A DNA stretch of 64,000 bases from the NCBI GenBank assembly GCA_965229885.1, contig CBDDJX010000003.1, positions 806,001-870,000 of the forward strand, in the 5' to 3' direction. Positions 28,448 through 37,584 of this stretch are shown here, one piece after another. Both the position numbers and the translations under genes were made by a program. The notes below the pieces were generated by a model. That model saw only the letters and a program-made list of their open reading frames with translations. It was not told the origin of the DNA and searched no databases. The DNA is from DATLLJ01 sp965229885 (GTDB taxonomy: Bacteria; Acidobacteriota; Vicinamibacteria; Vicinamibacterales; CAVVIG01). Every line of letters starts with the position of its first letter. Position 1 is the stretch's first letter.

Positions 28448-28457
28448 TGGTTTCTCC

Positions 28458-29684
28458 CTACCTGAGCGTAACAATGGCTGTCTGCACCGGCCCCGTCACG
28501 CGCGCATCGCGCGGGCCGACGATCATATTGATTTCCGACCGCACACCGAAGTCTTCCAAGTAGACGCCCGGCTCGATCGTAAAGCCGGTGCCGACCAGCA
28601 GACGCCGATCGTCGTGCGTCTCGTAGTCGTCCATGTTAACGCCGTTTCCGTGCACCGATTCACCGAGGCTGTGGCCCGTCCGGTGCACGATGCGATCGCC
28701 GAACCCGGCGCTCCGCAGCACCGACGAGGCCGCCCGATCCACCTGCCAGCCGCGCAGTTCCTGGCCGCCGGCCGCGGCGCGCTGGACGAGCGCGATCGCC
28801 GCGTTGCGGGCGGCCGCCACGGCCGCGAACGCTTGGGTGTATCGGTCGGGGACGCGCCCTCCGGTATAGCCCATCCAGGTGATGTCGGCAAACACCGCGC
28901 CGGGGCGATCGAGCTTGCCCCAGAGATCGAGGAGCACGAGCTCGTCGGATCGAATCGCGCGGCACGCGGACGAGGTTGGCAGATAGTGCGGATTGCCCGC
29001 ATTTTCCTCCGCCGACACGTTGGGATCCGAATCGCTGATCAACCCTTCATCGCGAAACCAGCCGGCCATGAGCTGTTGAATGTCGTATTCCGTCGTCGGC
29101 ACCCGGTCATGCGTGCGCCGCGCGATCGCGTCGAACGCCCGGTCCTTGATGCGGTAGAGCTTTTCCGACGCTTCCTCGTGGGTCGCGATCGCGGGCCGGT
29201 CCCACGCTGACGCGAAACACTGGATGAGATCGCCTGAAGAGACGACCTCGACGCCGGACGCCCGCACCAGCTCGATCGTGCCGGCGTCAACGCGCGACAC
29301 GTACGGAATCGCGCAGTTGGGCGAGTACTCCATCGCGACACGCCGCAGACCCTGCAACAACCGCGGGAGCCCGGCCTCGAGCTCGTCCCGGCCCGCGTAG
29401 CGCTCGGTCGTGCCGGGGAGATGGGCCAGTGAATGGCGCTCGATCGCATGGACCAGTCCGCGCGGCTCGCCAGTGGCGGGAATCAGGTAATACCAGCGGC
29501 GTGTCGCGAGGTGCCCGCGTTGATGGTTGACGGCCGTCAGATCGGCGGCGATCGAATTGAGCCCGCGAAAATCGTACAGGAGCCAGCCGTCGAGCCCGTC
29601 GGTGCGAAGCGCCGCCTGGACGGCCGGCACGTTCAGTGCCGTCGTCGCGTCGGACAACGCGTCCACACGTCTTCCAGCGGACAT
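28458..29684 (-). CDS. M24 family metallopeptidase (Xaa-Pro aminopeptidase-like)
   Basis: 408 residues from ATG 29684. The creatinase-like N-terminal domain is followed by a pita-bread catalytic domain. The five metal ligands are visible: Asp in LLDLWGK, Asp in ADITWMGY, His in HRTGHSLGESVHG, Glu in TIEPGVYLED and Glu in VRSEIN. It removes N-terminal residues before proline from peptides; cytoplasmic, no signal. TATACT ends 7 nt before the ATG on this strand, with no Shine-Dalgarno, suggesting a leaderless message. It is divergent from the VWFA protein. Confidence 0.9.
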   Translation of the reverse strand: MSAGRRVDALSDATTALNVPAVQAALRTDGLDGWLLYDFRGLNSIAADLTAVNHQRGHLATRRWYYLIPATGEPRGLVHAIERHSLAHLPGTTERYAGRDELEAGLPRLLQGLRRVAMEYSPNCAIPYVSRVDAGTIELVRASGVEVVSSGDLIQCFASAWDRPAIATHEEASEKLYRIKDRAFDAIARRTHDRVPTTEYDIQQLMAGWFRDEGLISDSDPNVSAEENAGNPHYLPTSSACRAIRSDELVLLDLWGKLDRPGAVFADITWMGYTGGRVPDRYTQAFAAVAAARNAAIALVQRAAAGGQELRGWQVDRAASSVLRSAGFGDRIVHRTGHSLGESVHGNGVNMDDYETHDDRRLLVGTGFTIEPGVYLEDFGVRSEINMIVGPRDARVTGPVQTAIVTLR

Positions 29685-29691
29685 TCGACCC

Positions 29692-29697
29692 AGTATA
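29692..29697 (-). promoter_or_regulatory. Putative -10 box TATACT for a leaderless M24 peptidase transcript
   Basis: TATACT lies 7 nt upstream of the ATG at 29684, at the distance where transcription would begin on the start codon. No convincing -35 box is seen. Confidence 0.4.
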
Positions 29698-29771
29698 GCC
29701 CGCCGGCAGGACGGCAATCTTGACAAGTTGATGACGGCCAGGTCTCTGCGGCCGCCCATCAAGCGGGCGAG

Positions 29772-29777
29772 TATAAT
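29772..29777 (+). promoter_or_regulatory. Putative -10 box TATAAT for a leaderless VWFA transcript
   Basis: A perfect TATAAT lies 6 nt upstream of ATG 29784. Transcription would therefore start at or next to the start codon. No -35 box was recognised. Confidence 0.45.
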
Positions 29778-29783
29778 CGACCA

Positions 29784-31886
29784 ATGATGCGCCAGTTACG
29801 TCTTGCCGCGTTGCTCGTGGCCCTGGGCGGCAGCGCGCTCGGCAGCCAGAGCGCCGCGCCCACCGGACCACAAACGCCGACGTTCAGCGTGAACGTCGAG
29901 TACGTCGAGGTCGATGCGGTCGTGACCGATCGCGACGGTCAGTTTGTCCGCGATCTGACGAAGGACGATTTCCAGATTTTCGAGGACAGCAAACCGCAGG
30001 CGATCTCGACCTTCTCCATCGTCGACATCCCGGTCGAGCGTCTGCAGCGACCGTTGTACGCCTCCGCGCCGGTCGAACCCGACGTCAAGAGCAACGAACG
30101 GCCGTTCGACGGGCGTATCTATGCCATCGTCATCGACGATCTCCAGACGTACTTCGGCCGCACGCCGCGAGTGAAAGCGGCGGCGCGGCAGTTCATTCAA
30201 CAACACCTTGGCGCCAACGATCTCATGGCCGTCGTGCATACCGCGGGACCCTCGGATGCGAGCCAGGACTTCACCAGCAGCAAACCGCTGCTGCTCGCGG
30301 CCGTCGACCGGACGTTGGGCCGCAAGCTCGACTCACGGACCGTGATGAAGACTGGAGCGTACTTCAGGCTGCGGGGTACGGGGCTTGAGACGGCCAAGCC
30401 GCTGGCCGATCCAGCGGAGTTCGAACGTCAGCACAACGCTCGCCGGTCGCTCGGCGCGCTCAAGAATGTCGCCGAATGGTTTTCGACCGTCCGCGGCCGC
30501 AGGAAAACGATCCTGTTCATCAGCGAGGGGATCGACTACGACGTCAGCAATTCTCACATCCCCGGAGTATCATTTATCTTGCACGAGACGCGTGAGACGC
30601 TCGCCGCCGCGGCGCGCGGCAACGTCAGCATCTACGGCATCGATCCGCGCGGGTTGACGAACCTGTCCGACGAGACCATCGAAGTCGAAACATTTCCGAC
30701 CGACGCCAGTGTTGGCCTCGGCAATAGATCCATTCAGAGGGACCTCTTCGTGTCCCAAGAGAGCCTGCGGCGGCTATCCAACGAAACGGGAGGATTCGCC
30801 GTCGTCAATGCCAACGACTTTTCGACCGCCTTCGATCGCATCGTGCGCGACAACAGCTCGTACTACGCGATGGCGTATTACCCGCCGAGCGAGAAGGCCG
30901 GTAAGTTCCACAAGATCGAGGTGCGTGTCCGGCGTCCCGGTCTTCGCGTTCGCGCCCGCCAGGGGTATGTCACGCCGAAGCCCGTCTCGCCCGCAGCCGG
31001 GAAGCCGAATGCCAAGAGCTCTGCGGCCGCGACGAATGACCTGATGACGCCGACGCTTCGGGAGGTGCTTGGCAGCCCGTTTCCCGTCAGCGGTCTCGCC
31101 ATGAAGGTGTTCGCCACTCCCTTCAAAGGCACGGCGCCGAACGCATCGGTCCTTATTGGCATCGAGCTGCGCGGCCGCGATCTGCGCCTCGACCCGACCG
31201 ACAAGGTCGTCGTGACCTATGCCTTGATCGACACCGATGGAAAAGTTCGCGCCAACGCCACCTCTTCGCTGTCGATGGCGATCGAGCCCGACATGAAGAG
31301 CCGCATCGCCGCCTCAAGCCTCCGGCTGCTGAAGCGCGCTGACGTGCCGCCTGGTCGTTATCAGGTTCGCGTCGCGGCCCACGACCAGGGCGGCGGCAGT
31401 GTCGGTTCGGTGGTCGCCGATCTCAATGTGCCTGATTTCGCGAAATTGCCGTTCTCGATGAGCGGCGTCGCCTTGACCTCGGCGTCGGCCGCGACGGAGC
31501 CGACGGTTAAATTCGACGAGTTGCTTAAGCAGGTGATGCCCGGTCCTCCCGTTGCCGCGCGCAGCTTCCCGCAGAACGAGGAAGTCGCCCTCTACGCCGA
31601 GGTGTACGACAACGACGCAGGCAGGCCTCACAAGGTCGACATCACGGCGACCGTGACGAGCGACGATGGCAAGGTGTTGATTAAGACTGAGGAAACGCGC
31701 GACGTGTCTGAACTGCAAGGGAGCCGCGGAGGCTACGGCTACGCGGCACGGCTGGCCCTGAAGGATCTGCCGCCCGGACCCTACGTGTTGACGGTTGCTG
31801 CGCGATCGCGGCTCGGCAACGTGCCCTCCGCCGAGCGCCAGGTGCCATTCACGGTCACCGCTCCGGGCGCGGAGCCCTCACGGTGA
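29784..31886 (+). CDS. Secreted VWFA-related protein of the acidobacterial type
   Basis: 700 residues with a signal peptide (LRLAALLVALGGSALG). It shows the markers of the acidobacterial VWFA-related family: VEYVEVDAVVTDRDGQFVRD, LTKDDFQIFEDSKPQ, and a VWFA-like core with a divergent metal site (IYAIVIDDL), TILFISEGIDY, and LRRLSNETGGFAVVNAND followed by YYAMAYYPP. The C-terminal third is beta-rich without motif. Function is unknown; such proteins are abundant in Acidobacteriota and thought to act in the periplasm or at the surface. It overlaps the following gene by GTGA. It is one of the best taxonomic markers in the window. Confidence 0.9.
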   Translation: MMRQLRLAALLVALGGSALGSQSAAPTGPQTPTFSVNVEYVEVDAVVTDRDGQFVRDLTKDDFQIFEDSKPQAISTFSIVDIPVERLQRPLYASAPVEPDVKSNERPFDGRIYAIVIDDLQTYFGRTPRVKAAARQFIQQHLGANDLMAVVHTAGPSDASQDFTSSKPLLLAAVDRTLGRKLDSRTVMKTGAYFRLRGTGLETAKPLADPAEFERQHNARRSLGALKNVAEWFSTVRGRRKTILFISEGIDYDVSNSHIPGVSFILHETRETLAAAARGNVSIYGIDPRGLTNLSDETIEVETFPTDASVGLGNRSIQRDLFVSQESLRRLSNETGGFAVVNANDFSTAFDRIVRDNSSYYAMAYYPPSEKAGKFHKIEVRVRRPGLRVRARQGYVTPKPVSPAAGKPNAKSSAAATNDLMTPTLREVLGSPFPVSGLAMKVFATPFKGTAPNASVLIGIELRGRDLRLDPTDKVVVTYALIDTDGKVRANATSSLSMAIEPDMKSRIAASSLRLLKRADVPPGRYQVRVAAHDQGGGSVGSVVADLNVPDFAKLPFSMSGVALTSASAATEPTVKFDELLKQVMPGPPVAARSFPQNEEVALYAEVYDNDAGRPHKVDITATVTSDDGKVLIKTEETRDVSELQGSRGGYGYAARLALKDLPPGPYVLTVAARSRLGNVPSAERQVPFTVTAPGAEPSR

Positions 31887-32299
31887 GGCTTTCCATGCTA
31901 GCGCTGATCCTTGCGGTGCTCCTGCAATCGACGCCGCCTCCGGTCAGAACGGTGGGCAAAGGTCCGATGAGCGCTATCGACGAGCCGCGTCAGGTGACGG
32001 TACGGTCGGCCGCTGAGTGGGGCGCGCTCTGGACAGAGAACGGCGCCAGCGCGCCACTTCCGGCGGTCGACTTTTCGCGCGAGACGGTGGTGGGAGTGTT
32101 TCTGGGGACGCCCCGCAGCGCCGGTTACGGCGTCCAGATTGTCAGGGCTGTTGGCAACGGCGGCGCGCTCATCGTCGAGTATGTTGAGACCGCCCCATCG
32201 CGCGACATCATCAACGCGCAGATCCTGACGGCGCCGTATCACCTCGCCGTCATTCCCAAACATGACGGCGAGGTCGCCTTCAAGAAAGCCGAAAAGTAG
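31883..32299 (+). CDS. PrcB-like C-terminal-domain protein
   Basis: 138 residues from GTG 31883, overlapping the VWFA stop by 4 bp (GTGA). An N-terminal hydrophobic leader (MLALILAVLLQS) suggests export. The body has the features of the PrcB C-terminal domain: SAAEWGALW, VDFSRETVVGVFLGTPRSAG and the closing PYHLAVIPKHDGEVAF. PrcB was named for a subunit of a spirochaete surface protease complex, but stand-alone members are of unknown role. Translational coupling to the VWFA protein suggests a shared envelope function. Confidence 0.78.
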   Translation: MRLSMLALILAVLLQSTPPPVRTVGKGPMSAIDEPRQVTVRSAAEWGALWTENGASAPLPAVDFSRETVVGVFLGTPRSAGYGVQIVRAVGNGGALIVEYVETAPSRDIINAQILTAPYHLAVIPKHDGEVAFKKAEK

Positions 32300-32303
32300 A
32301 TTC

Positions 32304-32774
32304 TTACTTCTTGTCCGGCGCGTCGGGATTGTCGATCTCGTCCACCCTTTTCGGGTTGATCGAGCCGTTGGCGTGCGTGAACTTGTAGTTGCTCGAGTTC
32401 ATCTTGGTGTTGAACAGTGTCTCGACCGTGACCGTGTCGACCTTTCCCGCCTGCAGCAAGCCGCTGATGGAGCCCCTGCCGTTGGCGACGACCGTGCCGC
32501 CCGAGTCGTAGTAGATCGCCTCGACGGTCAGCCGCGCGATCGGCTTGTTCGAGACGTTTTTCACCTCGACCGTGTCAATCACAAGGTCTTTCTCGCGTTT
32601 AGTCACCGGCTTGGTGAATTCGAGGTCGGCCGTGCCTCTGACCGGCGGCGTGAAATTCTTGCCTGCGAGAATCGGCTTGAAATTGGGGGCAGCCGGAGCC
32701 TGCGCCGCCGCGGAACCGGCGACGAGACTGACGCCGACGAGCGTCGCGACGAGAACAAAGCGCGCACGAATCAT
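32304..32774 (-). CDS. Hypothetical secreted protein
   Basis: 156 residues with a signal peptide cleaved after SAAAQ. A good Shine-Dalgarno (GGAGAGG) stands 5 nt before ATG 32774. The mature part is a single beta-rich domain with phrases such as DTVEVKNVSNKPIARLTVEA and YYDSGGTVVANG, the style of FxLYD/DUF-like immunoglobulin-fold domains that describe tethered extracytoplasmic proteins. No catalytic residues are apparent. It converges on the PrcB-like gene with 4 bp between them. Function unknown. Confidence 0.75.
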   Translation of the reverse strand: MIRARFVLVATLVGVSLVAGSAAAQAPAAPNFKPILAGKNFTPPVRGTADLEFTKPVTKREKDLVIDTVEVKNVSNKPIARLTVEAIYYDSGGTVVANGRGSISGLLQAGKVDTVTVETLFNTKMNSSNYKFTHANGSINPKRVDEIDNPDAPDKK

Positions 32775-32839
32775 AAATCCTCTCCTTCGAAGACATCCGC
32801 CGAATTTGCGGAAACGCCGTACCGGGCATTATACCGAAA

Positions 32840-33298
32840 TTACATTTCCCCGTTCCAGTCCTCCGGTTCCGGGTTGACCGACCGGAAGATTTCCATGTGC
32901 CATTTCCCCCCCCCCCAGGGCTCAATCACCTCGGCGGCGATGACGTCGACCAGGAGCTCGGAGAATAGCCGCCCTTCGGAGTCGCCCTCGAGATGATAGG
33001 CGGGATCGTCCCACCCGAAATTGGGATAGAGCATCAGCGTCAGAAACAGATCGTACCCGTCGTCGACCACGATCAGCTGCCCGCAGGGGCGCTTGAGGGT
33101 CGAATGGTAGACGAGGTACTTCTCCGCGCTGTGCGCGCGGATGTAGCGCTTGAGGGCGAACTCGCGCGCGACAATTTCTTCAACGGCGATCTTCTTGTCC
33201 CAGCAGTCGCGGCAGTACTTCTCCTCGCCGCGCGGCTCGGACACTTCCTTGGCGCCGCACAGCGCGCAACGCGACTTCACGACCGACTTGCGGGGCAT
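32840..33298 (-). CDS. Hypothetical protein with a zinc-ribbon N-terminus and a poly-G tract
   Basis: 152 residues from ATG 33298. A CxxC pair (CALCG) and a second CxxC (CRDCW) 16-20 residues later make a small zinc ribbon. The rest is an unrecognised alpha/beta domain ending EPEDWNGEM. On the coding strand there is a run of 11 G at 32905-32915, encoding PWGGGK about 20 residues before the end. A one-base slip there would replace the C-terminus. The family is not recognised. The gene lies divergent from the VOC protein. Confidence 0.72.
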   Translation of the reverse strand: MPRKSVVKSRCALCGAKEVSEPRGEEKYCRDCWDKKIAVEEIVAREFALKRYIRAHSAEKYLVYHSTLKRPCGQLIVVDDGYDLFLTLMLYPNFGWDDPAYHLEGDSEGRLFSELLVDVIAAEVIEPWGGGKWHMEIFRSVNPEPEDWNGEM

Positions 33299-33335
33299 CG
33301 GGCCGAGTGTATCGCCACGTAATGTAGAATGCAAA

Positions 33336-33728
33336 ATGCTGCAACGCCCTTCCCACCGAGGTCTGCGCCATCTGGCGCTCGGCGTCCGCCAGCTCGAAGC
33401 GATGAAGCATTTCTACGTTGACCTACTGGGATTTGACGTTGAATGGGAGCCGGACGCCGATAATGTCTACTTGTCGTCTGGGGCGGACAATCTCGCGCTC
33501 CATCGATCGCCGGATGCGACGGCAGGCAGCGTCCTCGATCATTTCGGGCTCATCGTTCGATCCGCTGCAGATGTGGACGGGTGGGCCGCGTTTCTCGAGA
33601 GCCGCGGCGTGACGATCGACGCGCAGCCGCGCACGCACCGCGACGGCGCGAGGTCCTGCTATTTCAGGGATCCGGATGGGAACAGCGTCCAGATCATTCA
33701 TCACCCGCCGATCAGTGAAAAGATCTGA
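33336..33728 (+). CDS. VOC (glyoxalase/bleomycin-resistance fold) family protein
   Basis: 130 residues from ATG 33336; the upstream extension of the frame overlaps the neighbour antisense and is rejected. The fold is shown by LRHLALGVRQLEAMKHFYVD at the start and YFRDPDGNSVQIIHHP near the end, with the usual paired beta-alpha-beta modules. Metal-binding His occurs early (RHLAL). Members include glyoxalase I and dioxygenases, and nothing here fixes the substrate. It is short (about 37 bp) downstream of the divergent zinc-ribbon gene's start. Confidence 0.85.
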   Translation: MLQRPSHRGLRHLALGVRQLEAMKHFYVDLLGFDVEWEPDADNVYLSSGADNLALHRSPDATAGSVLDHFGLIVRSAADVDGWAAFLESRGVTIDAQPRTHRDGARSCYFRDPDGNSVQIIHHPPISEKI

Positions 33729-33752
33729 ATGTGAGGGCTTACATCCTCAGAT

Positions 33753-35903
33753 TCACGACCGCACGATGGCCTTCCGCGCAAGCGCCGGCGCGTACATGCG
33801 CTCGACGTACTCCTTGACCATGCGGCGCGCGCAGAAGCGGGGTGCGACCGTCCGAATCGCCTCTTTGATGATCGCCACCCACCGGTGCGGCACCTGCGCC
33901 GCGTCGCGCTCGTAGAAGGCGGGGACGATCGCCTCTTCGAGCAGCCGGTACAGCGCGTTCGCGTCCGCCGCGTCTACCTCGTCGTTATGGCCGCCTGTCA
34001 CGCCGCCGTCGATCAGCCAGCCGTTCGAGCCGTCGAACCCTTCAGCCCACCAGCCGTCGCCGATGCTCAGATGCGGCACGCCGTTGATGGCGGCCTTCAT
34101 GCCGCTGGTGCCGCTCGCTTCGAGCGGCTTCCGCGGGTTGTTCAGCCAGACGTCACACCCCTGCACGAGAAAATGCGCGACGTGCAGGTCGTAGTCGTCG
34201 ACGAAGGCCACGCGGCCGGCAAACAGCGGATCGAGCGCATGCTTGTAGATGCGCTGCAGATGATGCTTGCCAACGTCGTCGGCGGGATGTGCCTTCCCCG
34301 CGAAGATGATCTGCACCGGCCGTTCGGTCGCGTTCAGGATGCGGGCGAGACGTTCCGGATCGTGGAAGACGAGCTCCGAACGCTTGTAGCCGGCGAACCT
34401 TCGCGCGAATCCGAGCGTCAGCGCGTCGGGATCGAGCAGCAGTCCGGCGGCGACCACGCTGGGGAACACGACGTGCTCGACCGTCCAGCGTTGACGTGCG
34501 CGCTCACGGACGAAGGCAAACAGGTACCGGCGCAGCGTCTGCCGCACGCGCCAGAGCTCGTCGTCCGGGATCTCGAGCACGCCGTTCCAGAACATCGGAT
34601 TGTCCTGGTGATCGAGCCAGTCCGGGCCGAGGTAGCGGCAGAAGAGCTCCGCCAGATCGCCCGCGATCCACGTGGGCACGTGCACCCCGTTGGTCACCGA
34701 CGTGACGGGCCGCTCCTGTTTGGGCACGCCGGGCCAGATGTCCCACATCGCGCGCGTGACGTCGCCGTGGAGCTGGCTGACCGCGTTGACCATCCCGGCC
34801 GACCGGAGCGCGAGCGCCGTCATGTTGAACTGCGCGCCGGCGCCCACGTCGTGCGATCCGAGCGCGAGGAAGCGGTCGCGATTGGGGCCAAGCGTGCCCC
34901 AGCAGCCGGCCAGATGTTTTTCCACGAGGTGAAACGGGAACGCGTCGTGGCCCGCCGGCACGGGCGTGTGCATCGTGAAGACCGTGGTCTGCCGGATCTC
35001 CGCGAGCGCGTCGTCAAACGTCGACCCGCGGTCGCTCATTTCGCGAATCCGCTGCAGCACGACAAACGCGGCATGGCCCTCGTTGAGATGAAAGACCCCT
35101 GGCTCGATGCCGAGCGCCCGGAGCGCGCGCACGCCGCCGATGCCGAGGATGATCTCCTGCTGGATGCGCGTCTCGCGATCGCCGCCGTACAGCCGTGCGG
35201 ATAACTCGCGATCCCATGGAGCGTTTTCCTCGAGGTTGGTGTCGAGCAGATACAGCTGCACGCGGCCGACGCGCACGCGCCAGACCGCCACGAGCACCGA
35301 CCGATCGTCGAGCGGCACAGGCGTCAGGCACGGTTTGCCGTCGGGCGTCGTCGCCCGCTCGATGGGCGCGTCCACCCAGTTGAGGAGCTCGTTGGTCTCT
35401 TCCTGCCAGCCCTCGCCGGAGACGTGCTGATGGAAATAACCCTGCGGGTACATGAACCCGACGCCGACGAGCGGCACGCCGAGATCGCTCGCCTCTTTGC
35501 AGTGATCGCCGGCCAGCACGCCGAGACCGCCCGCGTAAATGGGCAGCGACTGATGCAGCGCAAATTCCGCCGAGAAGTACGCAATCGACCGTCCCGACGG
35601 CTGGGCCCGGTTGCGCGACCACCAGGTGCTATGGGGCGCGTGTGCCTCGTCGAGCGTCGCAATGGCTCGATCGTAGAGCACGAGAAAGTCCGGATCGTTC
35701 GCCGCGGCCTCGAGCCGTTCGCGCGGAATCACCGAGAGCATGCGCACCGGGTTGTGCGCCGTCGCGCGCCACGCGCCGTAGTCGAGCCCCCGGAACACCG
35801 CCCGGCCTTCGGGATGCCAGCTCCACCAGAGATCGACGGCGAGCTCCTCGAGCCGGCGGATGCGATCGGAAAGCGCAGGCAGGGCGGGATAACGGTTTAT
35901 CAC
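33753..35903 (-). CDS. Alpha-glucan (glycogen) phosphorylase
   Basis: 716 residues from GTG 35903; an upstream TTG (35966) is less likely because the family N-terminus fits the GTG. It is of the shorter, divergent GT35 class, with an N-terminal domain rich in WSWHPEGRAVF, the catalytic core motifs AYFSAEFALHQSLPIYAGGL and FARRFAGYKRSELV, and the pyridoxal-phosphate Lys in EASGTSGMKAAINGV. It releases glucose-1-phosphate from glycogen or maltodextrin. No other glycogen gene is adjacent. It is convergent to the VOC gene. Confidence 0.92.
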   Translation of the reverse strand: MINRYPALPALSDRIRRLEELAVDLWWSWHPEGRAVFRGLDYGAWRATAHNPVRMLSVIPRERLEAAANDPDFLVLYDRAIATLDEAHAPHSTWWSRNRAQPSGRSIAYFSAEFALHQSLPIYAGGLGVLAGDHCKEASDLGVPLVGVGFMYPQGYFHQHVSGEGWQEETNELLNWVDAPIERATTPDGKPCLTPVPLDDRSVLVAVWRVRVGRVQLYLLDTNLEENAPWDRELSARLYGGDRETRIQQEIILGIGGVRALRALGIEPGVFHLNEGHAAFVVLQRIREMSDRGSTFDDALAEIRQTTVFTMHTPVPAGHDAFPFHLVEKHLAGCWGTLGPNRDRFLALGSHDVGAGAQFNMTALALRSAGMVNAVSQLHGDVTRAMWDIWPGVPKQERPVTSVTNGVHVPTWIAGDLAELFCRYLGPDWLDHQDNPMFWNGVLEIPDDELWRVRQTLRRYLFAFVRERARQRWTVEHVVFPSVVAAGLLLDPDALTLGFARRFAGYKRSELVFHDPERLARILNATERPVQIIFAGKAHPADDVGKHHLQRIYKHALDPLFAGRVAFVDDYDLHVAHFLVQGCDVWLNNPRKPLEASGTSGMKAAINGVPHLSIGDGWWAEGFDGSNGWLIDGGVTGGHNDEVDAADANALYRLLEEAIVPAFYERDAAQVPHRWVAIIKEAIRTVAPRFCARRMVKEYVERMYAPALARKAIVRS

Positions 35904-36011
35904 ATTGATGATGGATGATTGGTAGACAAGGTCACGATCGTACCCGCGTCCACCGATGAGCGTCAATCACGGCCTCGTCGTCGCAGGTCGTGCTGGTACA
36001 ATGACGGACCG

Positions 36012-36656
36012 TTGCGACCCCTGCGACCGATCGCTGTTCTCTGCGCGCTTGCGGCTGTCGTCGGCTGCGCCCCGCCGGCTGACGCGCAGGAGCTGCCGCC
36101 CATTCCCCGCTTTGTCGTCGATCTCCATGGCACGACCACAGCGTTTCCCGCCGATCCGGACCTCGCGTTGAGCAGGGGACTCGATCCGTCTGAGCTTCCT
36201 GGCAGAGGGTTTGGCGGCGACGTCGCCGTCCACGCGTACCCGTTCAAGTACCGCGCGGTGACGTTCGGCATCGGCGGCCGCATGACGACATCGCGGGCGC
36301 ACCGAACGCAAGCGCCAGCGAGCCCACTTCGACCCGTCACCGAGCGCTTCACGTATCTTGGCCCGCAGCTCTCGTTCAATTTTGGAACGGGCGCGGGGTG
36401 GAGCTACATCAGCGGCGGCGTCGGCGTCGCGACATGGTCTGTGGTGCCCGACGGATCGCCCCCCCAGCCGCCCGACGAGGAGCGGCTCAGGACGATTGAC
36501 TATGGAGGCGGCGCGCGCTGGTTTGCCAAGCCGCATCTGGCGTTTAGTCTCGACGTGCGGTTCTACGCCATCAGTCGCGGTTCGACAGCGGCCGGGCGGC
36601 CGGGCGGCCCACACACGACACTCTTCGTCGTCGGGGCGGGGATCTCAGTGAAGTAG
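36012..36656 (+). CDS. Hypothetical exported beta-barrel-like protein
   Basis: 214 residues from TTG 36012, chosen because it starts MRPLRPIAVLCALAAVVGC, a signal peptide with a possible lipobox (VVGC, Cys about 19). Signal peptidase I cleavage after ADAQ is equally possible. The mature part is rich in Gly, Tyr and alternating hydrophobics (TYLGPQLSFNFGTGAGWSYI, then GGVGVATWSV), suggesting a small outer-membrane barrel. No family is recognised. The 3' end overlaps the convergent hydrolase gene by 12 bp. Confidence 0.65.
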   Translation: MRPLRPIAVLCALAAVVGCAPPADAQELPPIPRFVVDLHGTTTAFPADPDLALSRGLDPSELPGRGFGGDVAVHAYPFKYRAVTFGIGGRMTTSRAHRTQAPASPLRPVTERFTYLGPQLSFNFGTGAGWSYISGGVGVATWSVVPDGSPPQPPDEERLRTIDYGGGARWFAKPHLAFSLDVRFYAISRGSTAAGRPGGPHTTLFVVGAGISVK

Positions 36657-37583
36657 TTCGCGAAGAAATTCCACGATGGCGCTCTGAGTGATCGCCGGCT
36701 GCTCCCATTGCGGCAGGTGGCCCGAGTCCTCGACCGCCACGAGACGCGCCCTCGGCATCGTCTCGAGAAGCGGTCCGCTCGATTCGAACGGCATCGAAGG
36801 ATTCTGCTTCCCCCAAATCACGAGGACCAGCCGTGGATGCGTGCCGACGCGTTCGAGCTCCTCGCGCTGATCGGCGGAAGCGTTGGCCACGAGCTCCGAC
36901 AGACGCGCCCGCCTGAAGCCGCGGTACTGCATTTGAACTCGATATCGGTCAGCCCAGTCGGGAAAGCGTTCCCGGTGCAGGAAGTCGCCGGGCTGTTCGT
37001 CCGCCCACCCTCGTTCGGCGCCGACGGCGGCGACGACGTTCCACACGAAGGGCACGCCGGCAAAAGGTGGCAGCGACCCCGGCGTCCTGAACGACGGATC
37101 CATGTAGATGAGCGACCGCGCGCGATTGGGAAAAACGTCTGCAAAGCTGGTCACGATGGCGCCGCCGAGCGACAGCCCGACGAGGTCAATCGAGTCGGTG
37201 ATCTGCAGCGCGTCGAGCAGCTCGGTGAGCTGCCGGACGTAAAGCCCCTGTGTGTATGGTACGTCCGGCCGATCGGAAAATCCGCGACCGTAGTAGTCGT
37301 ACCGCAGTACGCGAAATCCGGCGTCGGTCAGCGCCTTGAAGGTTGGATCCCAGATGTAATAGGGCACGCTGAAGCCGGCGGCCAGCACCACGACGTGGCC
37401 TGTCGGCGGCCCGGCGATCTCGTAATGCGTGTAGCCGTCGGTGAGGCGTACGAACTGTCCGGGCGTCGCACGCCTCGCCGAATCGTCGAGGTCCAGCTTC
37501 TCAGGGTCCAAGCGCGTATACAGCGCCACCAGCGCCGCCACCAGAACAACGATGGCGACGCCCCGAACGATCCAGCGACGCAA
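36645..37583 (-). CDS. Alpha/beta hydrolase
   Basis: 312 residues from TTG 37583, one base after the stop of the GYD remnant. A leading membrane segment (IVRGVAIVVLVAALVAL) anchors it. The hydrolase core has the nucleophile elbow GLSLGGAIV (Ser), the oxyanion region HVVVLAAGFSVPYY, YDYYGRGFSDRP, and the catalytic His in DSGHLPQWEQP. This is the haloperoxidase/esterase type; substrate unknown. The TAA-C-TTG junction couples it to the short frame upstream. Confidence 0.85.
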   Translation of the reverse strand: MRRWIVRGVAIVVLVAALVALYTRLDPEKLDLDDSARRATPGQFVRLTDGYTHYEIAGPPTGHVVVLAAGFSVPYYIWDPTFKALTDAGFRVLRYDYYGRGFSDRPDVPYTQGLYVRQLTELLDALQITDSIDLVGLSLGGAIVTSFADVFPNRARSLIYMDPSFRTPGSLPPFAGVPFVWNVVAAVGAERGWADEQPGDFLHRERFPDWADRYRVQMQYRGFRRARLSELVANASADQREELERVGTHPRLVLVIWGKQNPSMPFESSGPLLETMPRARLVAVEDSGHLPQWEQPAITQSAIVEFLRELLH

Positions 37584-37584
37584 G

